Notes under the pieces: generated by a model | What the model saw: only the letters and a program-made list of their open reading frames with translations | Told to the model about the DNA's origin: nothing | Database searches by the model: none | In this document: in pieces, positions 46,391-56,201 of the stretch | How positions within the stretch are numbered: the first letter of the stretch is position 1 | How the letters are laid out: each line of letters opens with the position of its first letter | Translations under genes and position numbers: made by a program | Assembly: GCF_006442205.1 (NCBI RefSeq) | Contig: NZ_VFVR01000002.1 | Location: forward strand, 186,001 to 250,000 | Source: Mesorhizobium sp. B2-3-12 | Lineage (GTDB): Bacteria; Pseudomonadota; Alphaproteobacteria; Rhizobiales; Rhizobiaceae | DNA: 64,000 bases | Direction of reading: 5' to 3'

Positions 46391-47215
46391 CTATTTGACC
46401 GCACCGAGCGCCAACCCGCGCACGAGATAGCGCTGCAGCCAGATGAACAGGATCGCCACCGGCAAGGTCGCCAGCAGCGTCGCCGCCATGACGTGATGCC
46501 ATTCGATCGTGTAGCGGCCAGCGACCAGAGAGAACACCTGGATCGGCAGCGTATAGCTTTCCTGGCTGCGCAGCATGGTCAGCGCCACGACGAATTCGTT
46601 CCAGGCATTGATGAAGGTGAAGATCGCAGTCACCGCGATCGCCGGCAGGCAAAGCGGCAGGAACACTTTTCGCAAGGTCAGCCAGCGCCCGGCGCCCTCC
46701 ATCCAGGCGGCCTCCTCGAGGTCGCGCGGAATGGTGTCGAAATAGCTCTGCAGCATCCAGACCGTGAAGGCGACGTTGAAGGCCATGTAGATGAAGCCAA
46801 GCGCGGTGGTCGATTCGACCAGCCCCCAGGCGGCCATCAGCCGGAAAAGGCCGAGCACCAGCACGATCGGCGAGATCATCTGCGAGATCAGCAGGAACTG
46901 GCGGAAGGCGCCGTAGCCGGCAAAGCGAAAGCGCGACATGGCGTAGGCGGCCGGCACGGAGATGAGGATGGCGCCAACGGTGGCGATCACCGAGACGTAG
47001 AGCGAATTGGCCAGTGCCTGGCCGAAGCCGGTCGCCACCCACATGTCGGAGAAATTCGACCAACGGAACTCGCTCGGCCACCAGCTGGGCGTCAGCACTT
47101 CGGTCCTCGGCTTGACCGCCGTCAGGAACATCACCGCGAAGGGGAAGAGCGTCACCACGATCAAGGGCGACAGCAACAGCCAGGCGACGATGGTACGCTT
47201 CAATTTGCTTCTCAT
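46391..47215 (-). CDS. ABC transporter permease, CUT1 type (MalG-like)
   Basis: 274 residues with six hydrophobic helices. The ATPase-contact EAA loop reads '[30 protein letters not shown]' near residue 175, the MalG-type motif of carbohydrate uptake permeases. Inner membrane. It overlaps the upstream permease stop by 4 bases (ATGA), so the two are coupled and form a heterodimeric channel. The longer frame to 47395 is out of frame with that overlap's usual start. Confidence 0.95.
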   Translation of the reverse strand: MRSKLKRTIVAWLLLSPLIVVTLFPFAVMFLTAVKPRTEVLTPSWWPSEFRWSNFSDMWVATGFGQALANSLYVSVIATVGAILISVPAAYAMSRFRFAGYGAFRQFLLISQMISPIVLVLGLFRLMAAWGLVESTTALGFIYMAFNVAFTVWMLQSYFDTIPRDLEEAAWMEGAGRWLTLRKVFLPLCLPAIAVTAIFTFINAWNEFVVALTMLRSQESYTLPIQVFSLVAGRYTIEWHHVMAATLLATLPVAILFIWLQRYLVRGLALGAVK

Positions 47216-48081
47216 GCGCGCTGCTCCCGCATGGCAAGCCGGACATAGATCAGGGTGAAGATCAGCAAAATGGCGAACATCACCAGCGACACCGCGGAAG
47301 CCTCGCCGAGTTTGCCGATGCGGAAGGCCAGCTTGTAGAGGTGGGTGACCAGGATGTCGGTTGAATTGGCTGGCCCGCCCTGCGTCATCACCCATATGAT
47401 CGGGAAGGAATTGAAGACGTAGATGGTGTTGAGCACGATGGCTATGTTGATGAAGGGTTTCAGCAGCGGAAAGGTGATTTCGCGGAACTGCTGCAGCGGC
47501 GTTGCCCCCTCCAATGCGGCCGCCTCGTAGAGATCGTCCGGGATGGACGAGAGGCCGCCGAGGAAGATCGTCGTGGTGAACGGCACCGTCACCAATATGC
47601 CGATCAGAACCTGCATCGGAAAGGCGGTTTCAGCCTGCGCCAGCCATTGGATGTTGTGGTCGATCAGGCCGAGGCCGAGCAGCGCCGAATTCAGCATGCC
47701 GCTTTCGCCGCTCAGCGCCCAGCGCCAGACAACGGCCGTCATGGTCAGCGACACCGCCCAGGGCAGCATGACGATGACGCGGGCAAGACCACGGCCATAG
47801 AAGTCGGTATTGAGGATCATCGCCACCGGGATCGAGAGCAGCAGCGCGCCCCCGACCACCAGTACCGTCCACAGCCCCGTGCGCCAGAGGGCCGCGATGA
47901 AATCGGGATCGGCGGCGAGCGCGGCGAAATTGGTCAGGCCGCTGAAGTCGCGCAACTGGCCGAAACGGCTGACGTCGTGCGTCGAAATCTGGATCAGGTC
48001 CCAGACCGGCCAGAAGATGACCACCGCCGCCAGGAACAGGCTGGGCAAGGTCAGGAGATAGGGCAGGAAGCGATTTTGCAT
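47212..48081 (-). CDS. ABC transporter permease, CUT1 type (MalF-like)
   Basis: 289 residues. Start '[29 protein letters not shown]' is the typical first helix, and the EAA loop '[29 protein letters not shown]' lies near residue 188. Six membrane helices. Partner of the preceding permease. The ATG at 48081 was chosen; the open frame upstream runs into the palindromic repeat and is not coding. It follows the binding protein gene after a 421-base gap that contains repeats and a strong hairpin. Confidence 0.95.
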   Translation of the reverse strand: MQNRFLPYLLTLPSLFLAAVVIFWPVWDLIQISTHDVSRFGQLRDFSGLTNFAALAADPDFIAALWRTGLWTVLVVGGALLLSIPVAMILNTDFYGRGLARVIVMLPWAVSLTMTAVVWRWALSGESGMLNSALLGLGLIDHNIQWLAQAETAFPMQVLIGILVTVPFTTTIFLGGLSSIPDDLYEAAALEGATPLQQFREITFPLLKPFINIAIVLNTIYVFNSFPIIWVMTQGGPANSTDILVTHLYKLAFRIGKLGEASAVSLVMFAILLIFTLIYVRLAMREQRA

Positions 48082-48148
48082 CGGCTTGGGTTTTACCGCT
48101 TTGCTTGGCTTGGGTGGCCTTGAATTCCTTACGCACGGTCTGTGCTGC

Positions 48149-48316
48149 CCCTCACCTGCCTGCCGGCATCCTCTCCCCGTATAGTGACGGGGAGAGGGGC
48201 GCTCTCTTCGCCGGTTTCGCCAATCACCGACGTCGCAGGAAAGGCGCCTAGGTTGCGGCCAGCCCTTTCTCCCCGTCCCTATACGGGGAGAAATGCCCGG
48301 CAGGGCAATGAGGGGC
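48149..48316. repeat. Long palindromic intergenic repeat (CCCGTATA-type arms)
   Basis: The left arm (48149-48199) has GCCCCTCACCTGCCTGCCGGCAT then CTCTCCCCGTATAGTGACGGGGAG, and the right arm (48265-48316) returns as CTCCCCGTCCCTATACGGGGAG then ATGCCCGGCAGGGCAATGAGGGGC, its inverse. Single arm of the same element occurs at 52662-52713. Lies between the binding protein gene and the MalF-like permease within one presumed operon. Confidence 0.8.
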
Positions 48317-48411
48317 AGCGCCGACATCGGCGATTTTTGCTTTGTCCGGAGTGATTACCTGTCAGTCTTCGTATTTACGTGGAGAGCACCCGAATACCTG
48401 TTTTTAGAAGT

Positions 48412-48445
48412 GTGGCGCGCCCCGCCTGAGTCGGGGGCGCGCCAC
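48412..48445 (-). terminator. Strong hairpin after the binding protein gene
   Basis: GTGGCGCGCCCC and GGGGCGCGCCAC are perfect 12-base arms around a ten-base loop, located just after the end of the solute-binding protein gene as read on the minus strand. No T-run follows, so it is more likely to block exonucleases or attenuate, giving more binding protein than permease. Confidence 0.65.
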
Positions 48446-48461
48446 GGGCGCAGGGAGATAC

Positions 48462-48518
48462 GCCCTATTTCTTCAGCGCCGCCCTATTTCTTCAGCGCCG
48501 CCCTATTTCTTCAGCACC
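48462..48518. repeat. Three tandem 19-base copies covering the stop of the binding protein gene
   Basis: GCCCTATTTCTTCAGCGCC occurs at 48462-48480 and 48481-48499, and with one change (A for G) at 48500-48518. The third copy contains the actual last codons (Leu-Lys-Lys) and stop of the solute-binding protein on the minus strand; the other two lie downstream as untranslated duplicates, each with its own in-frame-looking stop. Confidence 0.9.
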
Positions 48519-49729
48519 GCATTCGCCTTGGCCGCCGCGTCCTTCAAGCCGGCCTCGGGGTCGCCGCCGAGATAGATCTTCTGCATGGCGTCGGACGTGA
48601 TCTGGGCGACCTCTTCCCAGCCCGGAATGACCGGCGCGAAGCGGGCATCGGACAACAGCGCGGTAAAGGCGGCGAGATCAGCGTTGTTGACGTAGTAGTC
48701 CATCTTGGCCTCTTCCTTGTTCACCGGCAGGAAGCCTTCTCCTTGGGTGAACTTGGCGCGCTGCTCCGTGGTGAACAGGAAGTCCATCAGCTTCCAGGCC
48801 TCGTCCTTGTTCTTGGAGTTCTTGAACATGATCATGGAATCGGTGACGCCATAGGTGCCGCGCGCACCGGTCGGCCCGGCCGGAATGGCCGCCACACCGT
48901 ATTTGAGGCTCGGCGCCTCATCCTTGATCTGGTTGGACAGGAAGGGCGCGGTGATCATCATGCCGACCTTGCCCTGCTTGAACAGGTTCTGCACGTCCTC
49001 GCGGTTGTTGGAGGTGACGCCGGGCTCCGTCAGCCCCTCGTCGATCATCGATTTGTAGAGCTTGGCCGCTTCGAGCGCGCCCGGCGTGCCGAGGCCCGAC
49101 GTACCGTCCTTGTTGAGGATCTCGGTGCCTTGCGACCACATCGCGTAGTAATAATAGACGTCGGTCTCGATCTCCTTGCCCTGCAGGCCGAAGCCGAAGG
49201 CACCCTGCGCCTTGATCTTGCGTGCATCCTCCTGCAGCTCGGTCCAGGTTGCCGGCGGCTTGGCGATGCCGGCCTTCTCGAACAGCTCCTTGTTGTAATA
49301 CATGGCGCGCGCCGAAGCGGCGATCGGCAGACCATAGGTCTTGCCGCCCATGATCGAGGGCGACAGGAAGGTGTCTATGAAGCGGCCCTTGAAGTCGGGC
49401 GTGATGTAGCCGTCGAGCGGCTCGGCGACATCTTGCTGGACGAAGTCGATCAGCCAGCGCGTGCCGATGATGGAGAGATCCGCATTGGTGCCGGCGGTGA
49501 TGTCGGTGGTCAGCTTCTGCAACAGCACATCCCACGGCACCACCTCGAACTTGACGGTGATGCCGGGATTCTTCGCCTCGAACTCCTTCTTGACCTGTTC
49601 GAAATACGGGCCGGTCTTGGCGCTGTATTCGGCGACGGTAACCCGCACTTCGCCGGCCTGCGCCTGCGCGGCGAAGGCCAGCATGCCCATTCCGGCCATC
49701 AGGCCGGCAGTCCATTTCGCAAGGTTCAT
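48503..49729 (-). CDS. Extracellular solute-binding protein (CUT1 sugar ABC type)
   Basis: 408 residues. Signal peptide 'GLMAGMGMLAFAAQAQA-GEV' (about 9-25). The mature part begins 'VRVTVAEYSAKTGPYFEQVKKEFEAKNPGITVKFEVVPWDVLLQKL', the family 1 solute-binding signature, with 'AASARAMYYNKELFEKAGIAKPPATWTELQE' near 135. It captures the substrate in the periplasm for the MalF/MalG-like pair. The ATG at 49729 sits behind GGGAGAGATCGG. It is divergent from the SDR gene across the operator region. Confidence 0.95.
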   Translation of the reverse strand: MNLAKWTAGLMAGMGMLAFAAQAQAGEVRVTVAEYSAKTGPYFEQVKKEFEAKNPGITVKFEVVPWDVLLQKLTTDITAGTNADLSIIGTRWLIDFVQQDVAEPLDGYITPDFKGRFIDTFLSPSIMGGKTYGLPIAASARAMYYNKELFEKAGIAKPPATWTELQEDARKIKAQGAFGFGLQGKEIETDVYYYYAMWSQGTEILNKDGTSGLGTPGALEAAKLYKSMIDEGLTEPGVTSNNREDVQNLFKQGKVGMMITAPFLSNQIKDEAPSLKYGVAAIPAGPTGARGTYGVTDSMIMFKNSKNKDEAWKLMDFLFTTEQRAKFTQGEGFLPVNKEEAKMDYYVNNADLAAFTALLSDARFAPVIPGWEEVAQITSDAMQKIYLGGDPEAGLKDAAAKANAVLKK

Positions 49730-49790
49730 CCGATCTCTCCCATTTGGTCCGCGCTTTTGCGCTCCCTGTGCCGGTGCTGACACAAGATTT

Positions 49791-49858
49791 ATGTGACTTT
49801 CCTACATTATCCATGAAGTTGCCGCATGCAAGCGGATTATTATGTTGCTTAATTACAT
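49791..49858. promoter_or_regulatory. Two ATGT-N9-ACAT sites in the divergent ABC/SDR promoter
   Basis: ATGTGACTTTCCTACAT (49791-49807) and ATGTTGCTTAATTACAT (49842-49858). On the opposite strand they share ATGTA-N3-AAG-N2-ACAT more fully. Centre spacing is 51 bases, about five helical turns, so the two sites face the same way. They lie between the binding protein and SDR starts and are the best candidates for the operators of the RpiR regulator encoded nearby. Confidence 0.6.
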
Positions 49859-49910
49859 TCCATTCTCTAGCCTGCCGGCATCTGCCTGACCTGCGGGAGG
49901 AGCACGCGCC

Positions 49911-50681
49911 GTGGTTTCGAGAGCCGAATTCGAAGGCCGGACCGTTCTTGTCACCGGCGCCGGCGGCGGCCTTGGCTCGGCGATCGTCGCACTGCTGGCC
50001 GGCAGGGGAGCGCGGGTCGTCGGCTGCGACCAGTCCGAAGCGGCGCTGGCGAGCCCGCACCTTGCCTCGCGCCATGTCTTCGATCTTCTCGACCGGGCTT
50101 CGGTCGAAGCCGCCATCGCCGCCGTGCTCGAAAAGGACGGCGTCCCCGACATTCTGATCAACAATGCCGGCTGGACGCGCGCCGAGACGCTCGACGCGCT
50201 GACGGCGGACAGGATCGAGCATGAGCTCGACCTCAACCTGACCGGTGTGATGATTTTCGCCGATCCCATTGCCAAGGCGATGGCCGCGCGCGGTTCGGGC
50301 AGCGTCGTCTTCATTTCGTCCGTCAACGCCATCGCGCATTTCGGCAACCCCGCCTATGCCGCCGCCAAGGCCGGCATCAACGCCTATGCCAAATCGATCG
50401 CTGTCGAGCTCGGCCGCAGCGGCGTGCGCGCCAATGTCGTCTGCCCCGGATCGATCCGCACCGCCGCCTGGGACCATCGCCTCGCCAAGAATCCCGACGT
50501 CATCGGCAAGCTGCAGCGGCTCTATCCGCTCGGCCGCATCGTCAACGCCTCGGAAGTGGCGGAAGCGGTCGCCTTCCTTGCCTCCGACCGGGCCTCGGGC
50601 GTAACAGGCGTGGTGATGCCCGTGGATGCGGGATTGACCGCCGGCTGCCTGCCGTTCATCGACGACATATTGGGAGCGTGA
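49911..50681 (+). CDS. SDR family oxidoreductase
   Basis: 256 residues. NAD(P)-binding 'TGAGGGLGSA' near residue 16, 'NNAGWTRAE' near 84, catalytic 'SVVFISSVNAIAHFGNPAYAAAKAG' with Ser about 132 and Tyr-x3-Lys about 145-149, and 'VCPGSIRTAAW' near 181. Short-chain dehydrogenase acting on a hydroxy or keto group, probably of the compound imported by the adjacent ABC system. Starts at GTG 49911 behind GGGAGGAG. First gene of the plus-strand operon. Confidence 0.94.
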   Translation: MVSRAEFEGRTVLVTGAGGGLGSAIVALLAGRGARVVGCDQSEAALASPHLASRHVFDLLDRASVEAAIAAVLEKDGVPDILINNAGWTRAETLDALTADRIEHELDLNLTGVMIFADPIAKAMAARGSGSVVFISSVNAIAHFGNPAYAAAKAGINAYAKSIAVELGRSGVRANVVCPGSIRTAAWDHRLAKNPDVIGKLQRLYPLGRIVNASEVAEAVAFLASDRASGVTGVVMPVDAGLTAGCLPFIDDILGA

Positions 50682-50683
50682 CC

Positions 50684-51754
<1,071 letters not shown>

Positions 51755-51770
51755 CGATGGAAACTCGGAC

Positions 51771-52652
51771 ATGAAGACGCCGGCCGACATCATCACGCGG
51801 CTGCAACTGATGTCGCAGGACGGCACCAAGTCGGATCGTCGGCTGGCAAGTCTCGTTCTGTCCGATCTCGACTTCGCCTCCAAGGCGGCAATCTCGGAAA
51901 TTGCAGCGCGCGTCGGCGTCAGTGAGCCGACGGTCACCCGTTTCTGCCGCAACCTCGGCTGCGAGGGGCTGCGCGACTTCAAGTTCTACCTGGCACAGGC
52001 CATTGCCATCGGCGGCCAGTATCTGTCGCCGGAACCGCTGAGCCGCGACGCCCGCGAACAGCGCATTGCGTCGGCCATCACCGAGGCCGCGATCGCCTCC
52101 ATCCAGCGCGTTAGCGAAAACCTCGACATGACGACGCTGGTCGACGTCGCCGCGCGCCTTGCGGCATCGGGCAATGTCCTGTGCATCGGTTCGGGTGGCA
52201 TCTCCTCGATGATGGCGACCGAGATGCAGAATCGGCTGTTCAGGCTCGGCCTGCCGGTTCTGGCGCAGATCGATGGCCAGTTGCAGCGCATGTACGCCGC
52301 CGTTGCCACGCCGGACACCACCGTGGTCGCCTTCTCGGTCTCCGGCTATGCGCGCTCGGTCATCGAGGCGGTGCAGGTCGCTCAGCAATATGGCGCCGCC
52401 ACGGTGGCCGTCACCGCGCCCGATTCCGCGCTGGCCAAGGTCGCCGACACGGTCATCCATCTCCAGCCGCTGGAGGACGGCAACATCTACAAGCCGACAT
52501 CGTCGCGCTACGCGCTGCTGGCGATCGTCGACATGATCGTGACGTCGGTCGCCGAGACGCGCGGCCCCAAGGTGCTGGAGAATTTGCGCCGCATCAAGCA
52601 GAGCGTCAACACGCTCAAGGTTGACGATCCCCGCCTGCCGTTAGGGGATTGA
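51771..52652 (+). CDS. MurR/RpiR family transcriptional regulator (HTH-SIS)
   Basis: 293 residues. N-terminal helix-turn-helix 'AAISEIAARVGVSEPTVTRFCRNLGCEGLRDFKFYLAQ' (about 45-82) and C-terminal SIS domain 'ASGNVLCIGSGGISSMMATEMQNRLFRLGLPV' near 135, which binds phosphosugars. It probably senses a sugar phosphate from the imported compound and controls both arms of the cluster through the paired ATGT-N9-ACAT sites. It ends the SDR-ATPase operon. Confidence 0.95.
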   Translation: MKTPADIITRLQLMSQDGTKSDRRLASLVLSDLDFASKAAISEIAARVGVSEPTVTRFCRNLGCEGLRDFKFYLAQAIAIGGQYLSPEPLSRDAREQRIASAITEAAIASIQRVSENLDMTTLVDVAARLAASGNVLCIGSGGISSMMATEMQNRLFRLGLPVLAQIDGQLQRMYAAVATPDTTVVAFSVSGYARSVIEAVQVAQQYGAATVAVTAPDSALAKVADTVIHLQPLEDGNIYKPTSSRYALLAIVDMIVTSVAETRGPKVLENLRRIKQSVNTLKVDDPRLPLGD

Positions 52653-52661
52653 TTACAGCGT

Positions 52662-52713
52662 CTTTCTCCCCGTCGCTATACGGGAAGAAATGCCCGGCAG
52701 GGCAATGAGGGGC
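52662..52713. repeat. Single arm of the CCCGTATA-type palindromic repeat
   Basis: CTTTCTCCCCGTCGCTATACGGG followed by AAGAAATGCCCGGCAGGGCAATGAGGGGC matches the right arm of the element at 48149-48316 almost base for base. The other arm is absent, so this is a remnant or a half-element. Confidence 0.7.
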
Positions 52714-52761
52714 GGCACCGACCTACGACAATCGATCGAAGCACTCTCAACCGATTGTCAG

Positions 52762-53085
52762 CTACGTGCTTCGGCTGTCGCAGAGCGCTTCGACGCTTCT
52801 TGCCAGCACCGCCGGTTCGCCTGAAATGCGCAGCGTCTTGAGCCGGGCGGTGCCGTCGGCAGCGACCGAAACGGCCGATGCCGGCACGCCCAGCGCCTTG
52901 GCGACCAACTTCTCCAGCGCTTGATTGGCCGCGCCGTTTTCCGGCACGGCGCGGACCCGCGCCTTCAGGTGGCTTCGTCCGTTCGCCGATGTTTCGACAC
53001 CTTCGAGCCGGTCCACGGAAGACTTCGGCGTCAGCCGGACGAACAGATCGACGCCGTTCTCGCGAATGCGCAACGGCGCGCTCAT
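52762..53085 (-). CDS. DUF167 (YggU) family protein
   Basis: 107 residues. '[15 protein letters not shown]' near residue 15 and '[31 protein letters not shown]' in the second half are the DUF167/YggU pattern. Small conserved cytosolic protein, function unknown; paired with yggT in many bacteria, and here 7 bases after the YggT gene in the same operon. Confidence 0.9.
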   Translation of the reverse strand: MSAPLRIRENGVDLFVRLTPKSSVDRLEGVETSANGRSHLKARVRAVPENGAANQALEKLVAKALGVPASAVSVAADGTARLKTLRISGEPAVLARSVEALCDSRST

Positions 53086-53092
53086 CCGATCG

Positions 53093-53386
53093 TCAGGCCA
53101 GCAGCAGCGGCGCCACCGTGGTGAGGATGAACTGCCTGAGGAAGAACAGGATCAAAAGCAGGATGATCGGCGAGATGTCGATGCCGCCAAGGTCGGGCAT
53201 GAAGCGGCGGATCGGCCGCAGCGCCGGCTCGGTCAGCCGGTAGAGCATGTTGCCGATGCTGCCGACGAACTGGTTGCGCGAGTTGACGACGTTGAAGGCA
53301 TAGAGCCAGGAAAAGATCGCCGAGGCGATGATGACCCACCAATAGAGGTCGAGCGCCATGACGATGGTTTGAATGAGGGCGAGCAT
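53093..53386 (-). CDS. YggT family membrane protein
   Basis: 97 residues with two membrane helices (about 3-28 and 66-93) and the loop '[31 protein letters not shown]', which carries the family's Pro-x5-Pro and Asp-x-Ser-Pro residues. YggT proteins are linked to osmotic adaptation and cell division in some bacteria. Start ATG at 53386; the frame to 53455 is unsupported. Operon with the DUF167 gene. Confidence 0.93.
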   Translation of the reverse strand: MLALIQTIVMALDLYWWVIIASAIFSWLYAFNVVNSRNQFVGSIGNMLYRLTEPALRPIRRFMPDLGGIDISPIILLLILFFLRQFILTTVAPLLLA

Positions 53387-53534
53387 GCCGGTCTCCAATT
53401 GTTGCCGACATGTAGCCATTGCACGCCGAACCGGCAAGAGCAGGCTTCCGCACACGGCCGGCGGTCGGGTTTTTCGGCAAAACGCCGCCTTGACAGGAAA
53501 CCGTGCCGCCCGATAAATGCGCCATCCGCTGGAC

Positions 53535-53610
<76 letters not shown>

Positions 53611-53918
53611 GCGGAATAATCGATAGTCCGCTTCCCATGCGGTAGGGTCCAAGCCTCATCCGATGAGGCGCGCGGCGTCGATGCTCCCAAAAATGGCCAG
53701 ATGCGATTTCGCGTTTCCCCAGGCGAAATGGCTGTCAATTGGACTTATGGCGGGACCGTCGTCGAGTCGGCGCTATTTTTTTTGGAAATCACGCCATTAG
53801 ACTGGCGTTCTCAAATCAGTTTTTTCTGTGTGTTGTGACAAGGCGTTTCGGCGGGGGCGACCGAAGGCGCTATAGGGTTTCGAGTCGAAATGAAGAGTTC
53901 GCCTGCGAAAGCAAAGCC

Positions 53919-54668
53919 GTGTCCATTCGGGAGAATCTCGCTGCAAATCTCAGACGGCTCTGCAAGGACCATGCTTCCGTCAGCGCGGTATGCCGCGAGC
54001 TGGGTATCAACCGCACGCAGTTCGAGCGCTACCTGCAGGGACAGACCGTTCCCAACAAGGCCACCGCCAAGCTGATCTGTGATTATTTCCGCGTCGACGA
54101 AGCCGAACTGTACCGGGACCCCGGTACGCCCGAGCCCACGGCTACCGGCCTGCCGCCGATTTCCGAAAGCCTGTTTGCCCAGATGATCCGCCCGCCCGCC
54201 CCGTCGATCGCGGGCGGCACCTATTTCACCTATTTTTCGATCCCCGGCCGATCCGACCTGCTGGTGCGGGCGATCACCTTTGTCCGGCGCGAAGCCGAAC
54301 TGGTCACATTCCGCAGGGTCACGGGATGGTCGGAGCGTCGCGGCTCGACATGGGCGCGGGCACGCGGCAATCACTATGGCGTGGCGATCTCGCGTCTCAA
54401 CTGGATCTATTTCAGCGGCGTCAACCGCCGCCAGACCGGCGAGCCGTCGCTGATCTCGGTGCAATGGGCGCCGATCTCCGAACCGGTGCTGACAGGCAAG
54501 GCGATGCTTCTGACCGAAGCCGGGCCGGCCTTCGTATCGGTCATCATGCGGCAGGATATGTCCAACATGCGGCCCCGGCATGCGATCCGCATGGCACATG
54601 TCGTCAGGCTCGATGATCCCGGCATTGACCAACTCGTCGTCAGCCTGGCACGGGACGGGATGGCCTAG
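53919..54668 (+). CDS. XRE-type helix-turn-helix transcriptional regulator
   Basis: 249 residues from a GTG at 53919. The first 65 residues form a Cro/CI-type helix-turn-helix, 'LAANLRRLCKDHASVSAVCRELGINRTQFERYLQGQTVPNKATAKLICDYFRVDEAELY'. The rest (about 80-245) is an unrecognised domain with 'GGTYFTYFSIPGRSDLLVRAITFVRREAELVTFRRVTGWSER' that may bind a ligand. Longer frame begins at a TTG at 53739 without a binding site. The 308-base gap before it (53611-53918) holds an AT-rich tract and no gene. It stands just upstream of the peptide/SagB locus and is the obvious candidate regulator. Confidence 0.82.
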   Translation: MSIRENLAANLRRLCKDHASVSAVCRELGINRTQFERYLQGQTVPNKATAKLICDYFRVDEAELYRDPGTPEPTATGLPPISESLFAQMIRPPAPSIAGGTYFTYFSIPGRSDLLVRAITFVRREAELVTFRRVTGWSERRGSTWARARGNHYGVAISRLNWIYFSGVNRRQTGEPSLISVQWAPISEPVLTGKAMLLTEAGPAFVSVIMRQDMSNMRPRHAIRMAHVVRLDDPGIDQLVVSLARDGMA

Positions 54669-54853
54669 CCGCCCCGTTACGCTAAATAAGAACAAGATAT
54701 CCCGAAAAAGCGTATGTTAGCGATTGCCTACTCCATATCTGAGTAAAATCGATTTTTTAGACTTTGGATCGAAGAAAGATATTTTAGCTCATATTTGATT
54801 TACTACAATTTTAACAACTCATTAACTCTTCCGACCTTACCTTTCTTCTCGCG

Positions 54854-54894
54854 GATCCCGTTTGGGATCTCTCAAAAGATCCCATTGGGGGGTC
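54854..54894 (+). promoter_or_regulatory. Mutually exclusive hairpins in the leader of the peptide gene
   Basis: Four short arms: GATCCC (54854-54859), GGGATC (54864-54869), GATCCC (54878-54883), GGGGTC (54889-54894). Arm 1 pairs with 2 through a GTTT loop and 3 with 4, or 2 with 3, so two alternative folds exist. The last arm is directly upstream of the Shine-Dalgarno GGGAAAGGGA (54895-54904) of the 31-codon peptide gene. It resembles an attenuator or RNA switch. The region 54669-54850 just before is unusually AT-rich and presumably holds the promoter. Confidence 0.5.
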
Positions 54895-54909
54895 GGGAAA
54901 GGGACGAAA

Positions 54910-55005
54910 ATGGCCAAGAAAGTCAACAATGCCCCGAAGCTGACGGTTGCCGCGGGCACGCAGACCGTCTTCTTCTCGCAGGGCATGCACTACAACAAGC
55001 GCTGA
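54910..55005 (+). CDS. 31-residue peptide, candidate RiPP precursor
   Basis: ATG at 54910, stop 55003-55005, with a strong binding site GGGAAAGGGAC. The peptide begins MAKKVNNAPKLTVAAG, a basic leader-like part, and ends TQTVFFSQGMHYNKR, a Ser/Thr/aromatic/His-rich part. There is no Cys. An Ala-Ala-Gly junction near residue 16 could be a processing site. A strong hairpin follows the stop and a SagB-type dehydrogenase gene comes 64 bases later, the usual arrangement for a RiPP precursor. I do not recognise the family. It is too short for standard gene calling and could also be a regulatory leader peptide. Confidence 0.6.
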   Translation: MAKKVNNAPKLTVAAGTQTVFFSQGMHYNKR

Positions 55006-55014
55006 AGTCGTCGG

Positions 55015-55040
55015 CGCCGACGGGCATTCGCCTGTCGGCG
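55015..55040 (+). terminator. Hairpin between peptide and SagB genes
   Basis: CGCCGACGGGC-ATTC-GCCTGTCGGCG folds into an 11-pair stem with a four-base loop (one G-T pair). No T-run follows. Such hairpins between a precursor gene and its enzymes commonly let the short precursor transcript accumulate more than the enzyme part. Confidence 0.6.
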
Positions 55041-55069
55041 CTCCGCATCCCCGAACGGCATTCAGCATC

Positions 55070-56134
55070 ATGAAAATGCGCTCTTCAAAAACGCTCGTTT
55101 TCTACCCCGGGACCAACAAGGTCACGGCATGCAATTTCCTGACCAGAAGCGTCTTCGACTGCAGCCCCGAAGTGGTCGGCCTTCTCGCTTCCTGGGATGA
55201 TTGGGCTTCCACGGCGCAGATCGCGCGCGCCCACGGCTGGTCGAAGGCGGACCTGAACGCCGTCGTTCCGCAACTGCTCGATTTTTCCGCCCTCGTCACC
55301 GCCGGCTCGCCGCTGGCCGAACAGGAAACGCGGTTCTCCGGGCAGTGGGGATGGAGCCTGCCGACCGCGCTGATGCATTTCTGCGTCCAGGACAGCGAGT
55401 TCATGACCATCGAACAGGCCGAGGCGCGGCAGATCGACCGTGCCGGCCATGTCGCCCAGCCGGACCTCCTGCTCAAGAATGCGCCGGGCGCCATCCGGCT
55501 GCCGGACGCACTGGCCGACAACGACCTTCTGACCCTGATGGCCCGGCGCCGCACCAACCGCACCGCGGCCGCGCCCACCATCACCGCGCGGCAGCTTTCC
55601 GATTGCCTGTTCGCGGGCATGGGCATCACCGGCGAGACCAGCAACTGCGTTGGCGCCCTGCCGCTCGGCATGACCCCTTCGGGCGGTGCGCGAAACCCCT
55701 ACGAAGCCTATGTGGTCGCGACCGGCGTCGAAGATCTGGAACCCGGCGTCTACCACTATTCCGCCGCCGGTCATGACCTCGGCAGGATCTCGGCCAACCA
55801 TGTGCCGAAAATTTCGGAACTGGTCGGCGGACAGGAATGGGCCGACGCCATGCCGTGCCTCATTCTGCTTTGCGCCCGGCTCGACCGCACTATGTGGAAA
55901 TATGAGGATGCCAACGCCTACCGCGTCGTGCTGATCGAGGCGGGCCATATCGGCCAGAACATGATGCTGGCGGCAACCAGTCATGGCCTGTCGGCCTGCC
56001 CCACGGCAGCGCTGAGCCATTCGGCGATCAAGCGCCTCCTGGGCCTCGACCGCCTCACCGACGCGCCCATCTATGCCTTGACCCTCTCAACACCGGAAAC
56101 CGACCCGCATCCGGCGGGCAGGTCGATCAATTAG
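55070..56134 (+). CDS. SagB-type nitroreductase-fold dehydrogenase
   Basis: 354 residues. The N-terminal about 90 residues look like a small winged-helix domain ('SVFDCSPEVVGLLASWDDWASTAQIARAHGWSKADLNAVVPQLLD'), as in peptide-recognition parts of SagB relatives. The catalytic FMN-binding part has 'LMARRRTNRTAAAPTITARQLSDCLFAGMGI' near 158, 'TPSGGARNPYEAYVV' near 203, and 'VVLIEAGHIGQNMMLAATSHGLSACP' near 287, matching SagB/ThcOx where 'APSAGALYPLE' and 'EAGHxxQN' occur. SagB enzymes oxidise azolines to azoles in peptides. No YcaO (SagD) or SagC is encoded nearby. The ATG at 55070 has a poor binding site; 55076 is also possible. Confidence 0.85.
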   Translation: MKMRSSKTLVFYPGTNKVTACNFLTRSVFDCSPEVVGLLASWDDWASTAQIARAHGWSKADLNAVVPQLLDFSALVTAGSPLAEQETRFSGQWGWSLPTALMHFCVQDSEFMTIEQAEARQIDRAGHVAQPDLLLKNAPGAIRLPDALADNDLLTLMARRRTNRTAAAPTITARQLSDCLFAGMGITGETSNCVGALPLGMTPSGGARNPYEAYVVATGVEDLEPGVYHYSAAGHDLGRISANHVPKISELVGGQEWADAMPCLILLCARLDRTMWKYEDANAYRVVLIEAGHIGQNMMLAATSHGLSACPTAALSHSAIKRLLGLDRLTDAPIYALTLSTPETDPHPAGRSIN

Positions 56135-56201
56135 CCGTCTCACCATGTCCAGAGTAGCCCTTACGCGTTCCCAAGGTTTCATCCGACGACAGGAGAAGCA
56201 C

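Noticed and set aside
44987-47248. 753-codon plus-strand open frame across the M81 and permease genes
   Set aside because: His/Arg/Gln-rich antisense frame with no family-like sequence; both minus-strand genes are well supported.
53611-53918. Search for a phage or integrase remnant after tRNA-Ala
   Set aside because: No integrase-like reading frame and no duplicate of the tRNA 3' end was found in the window.
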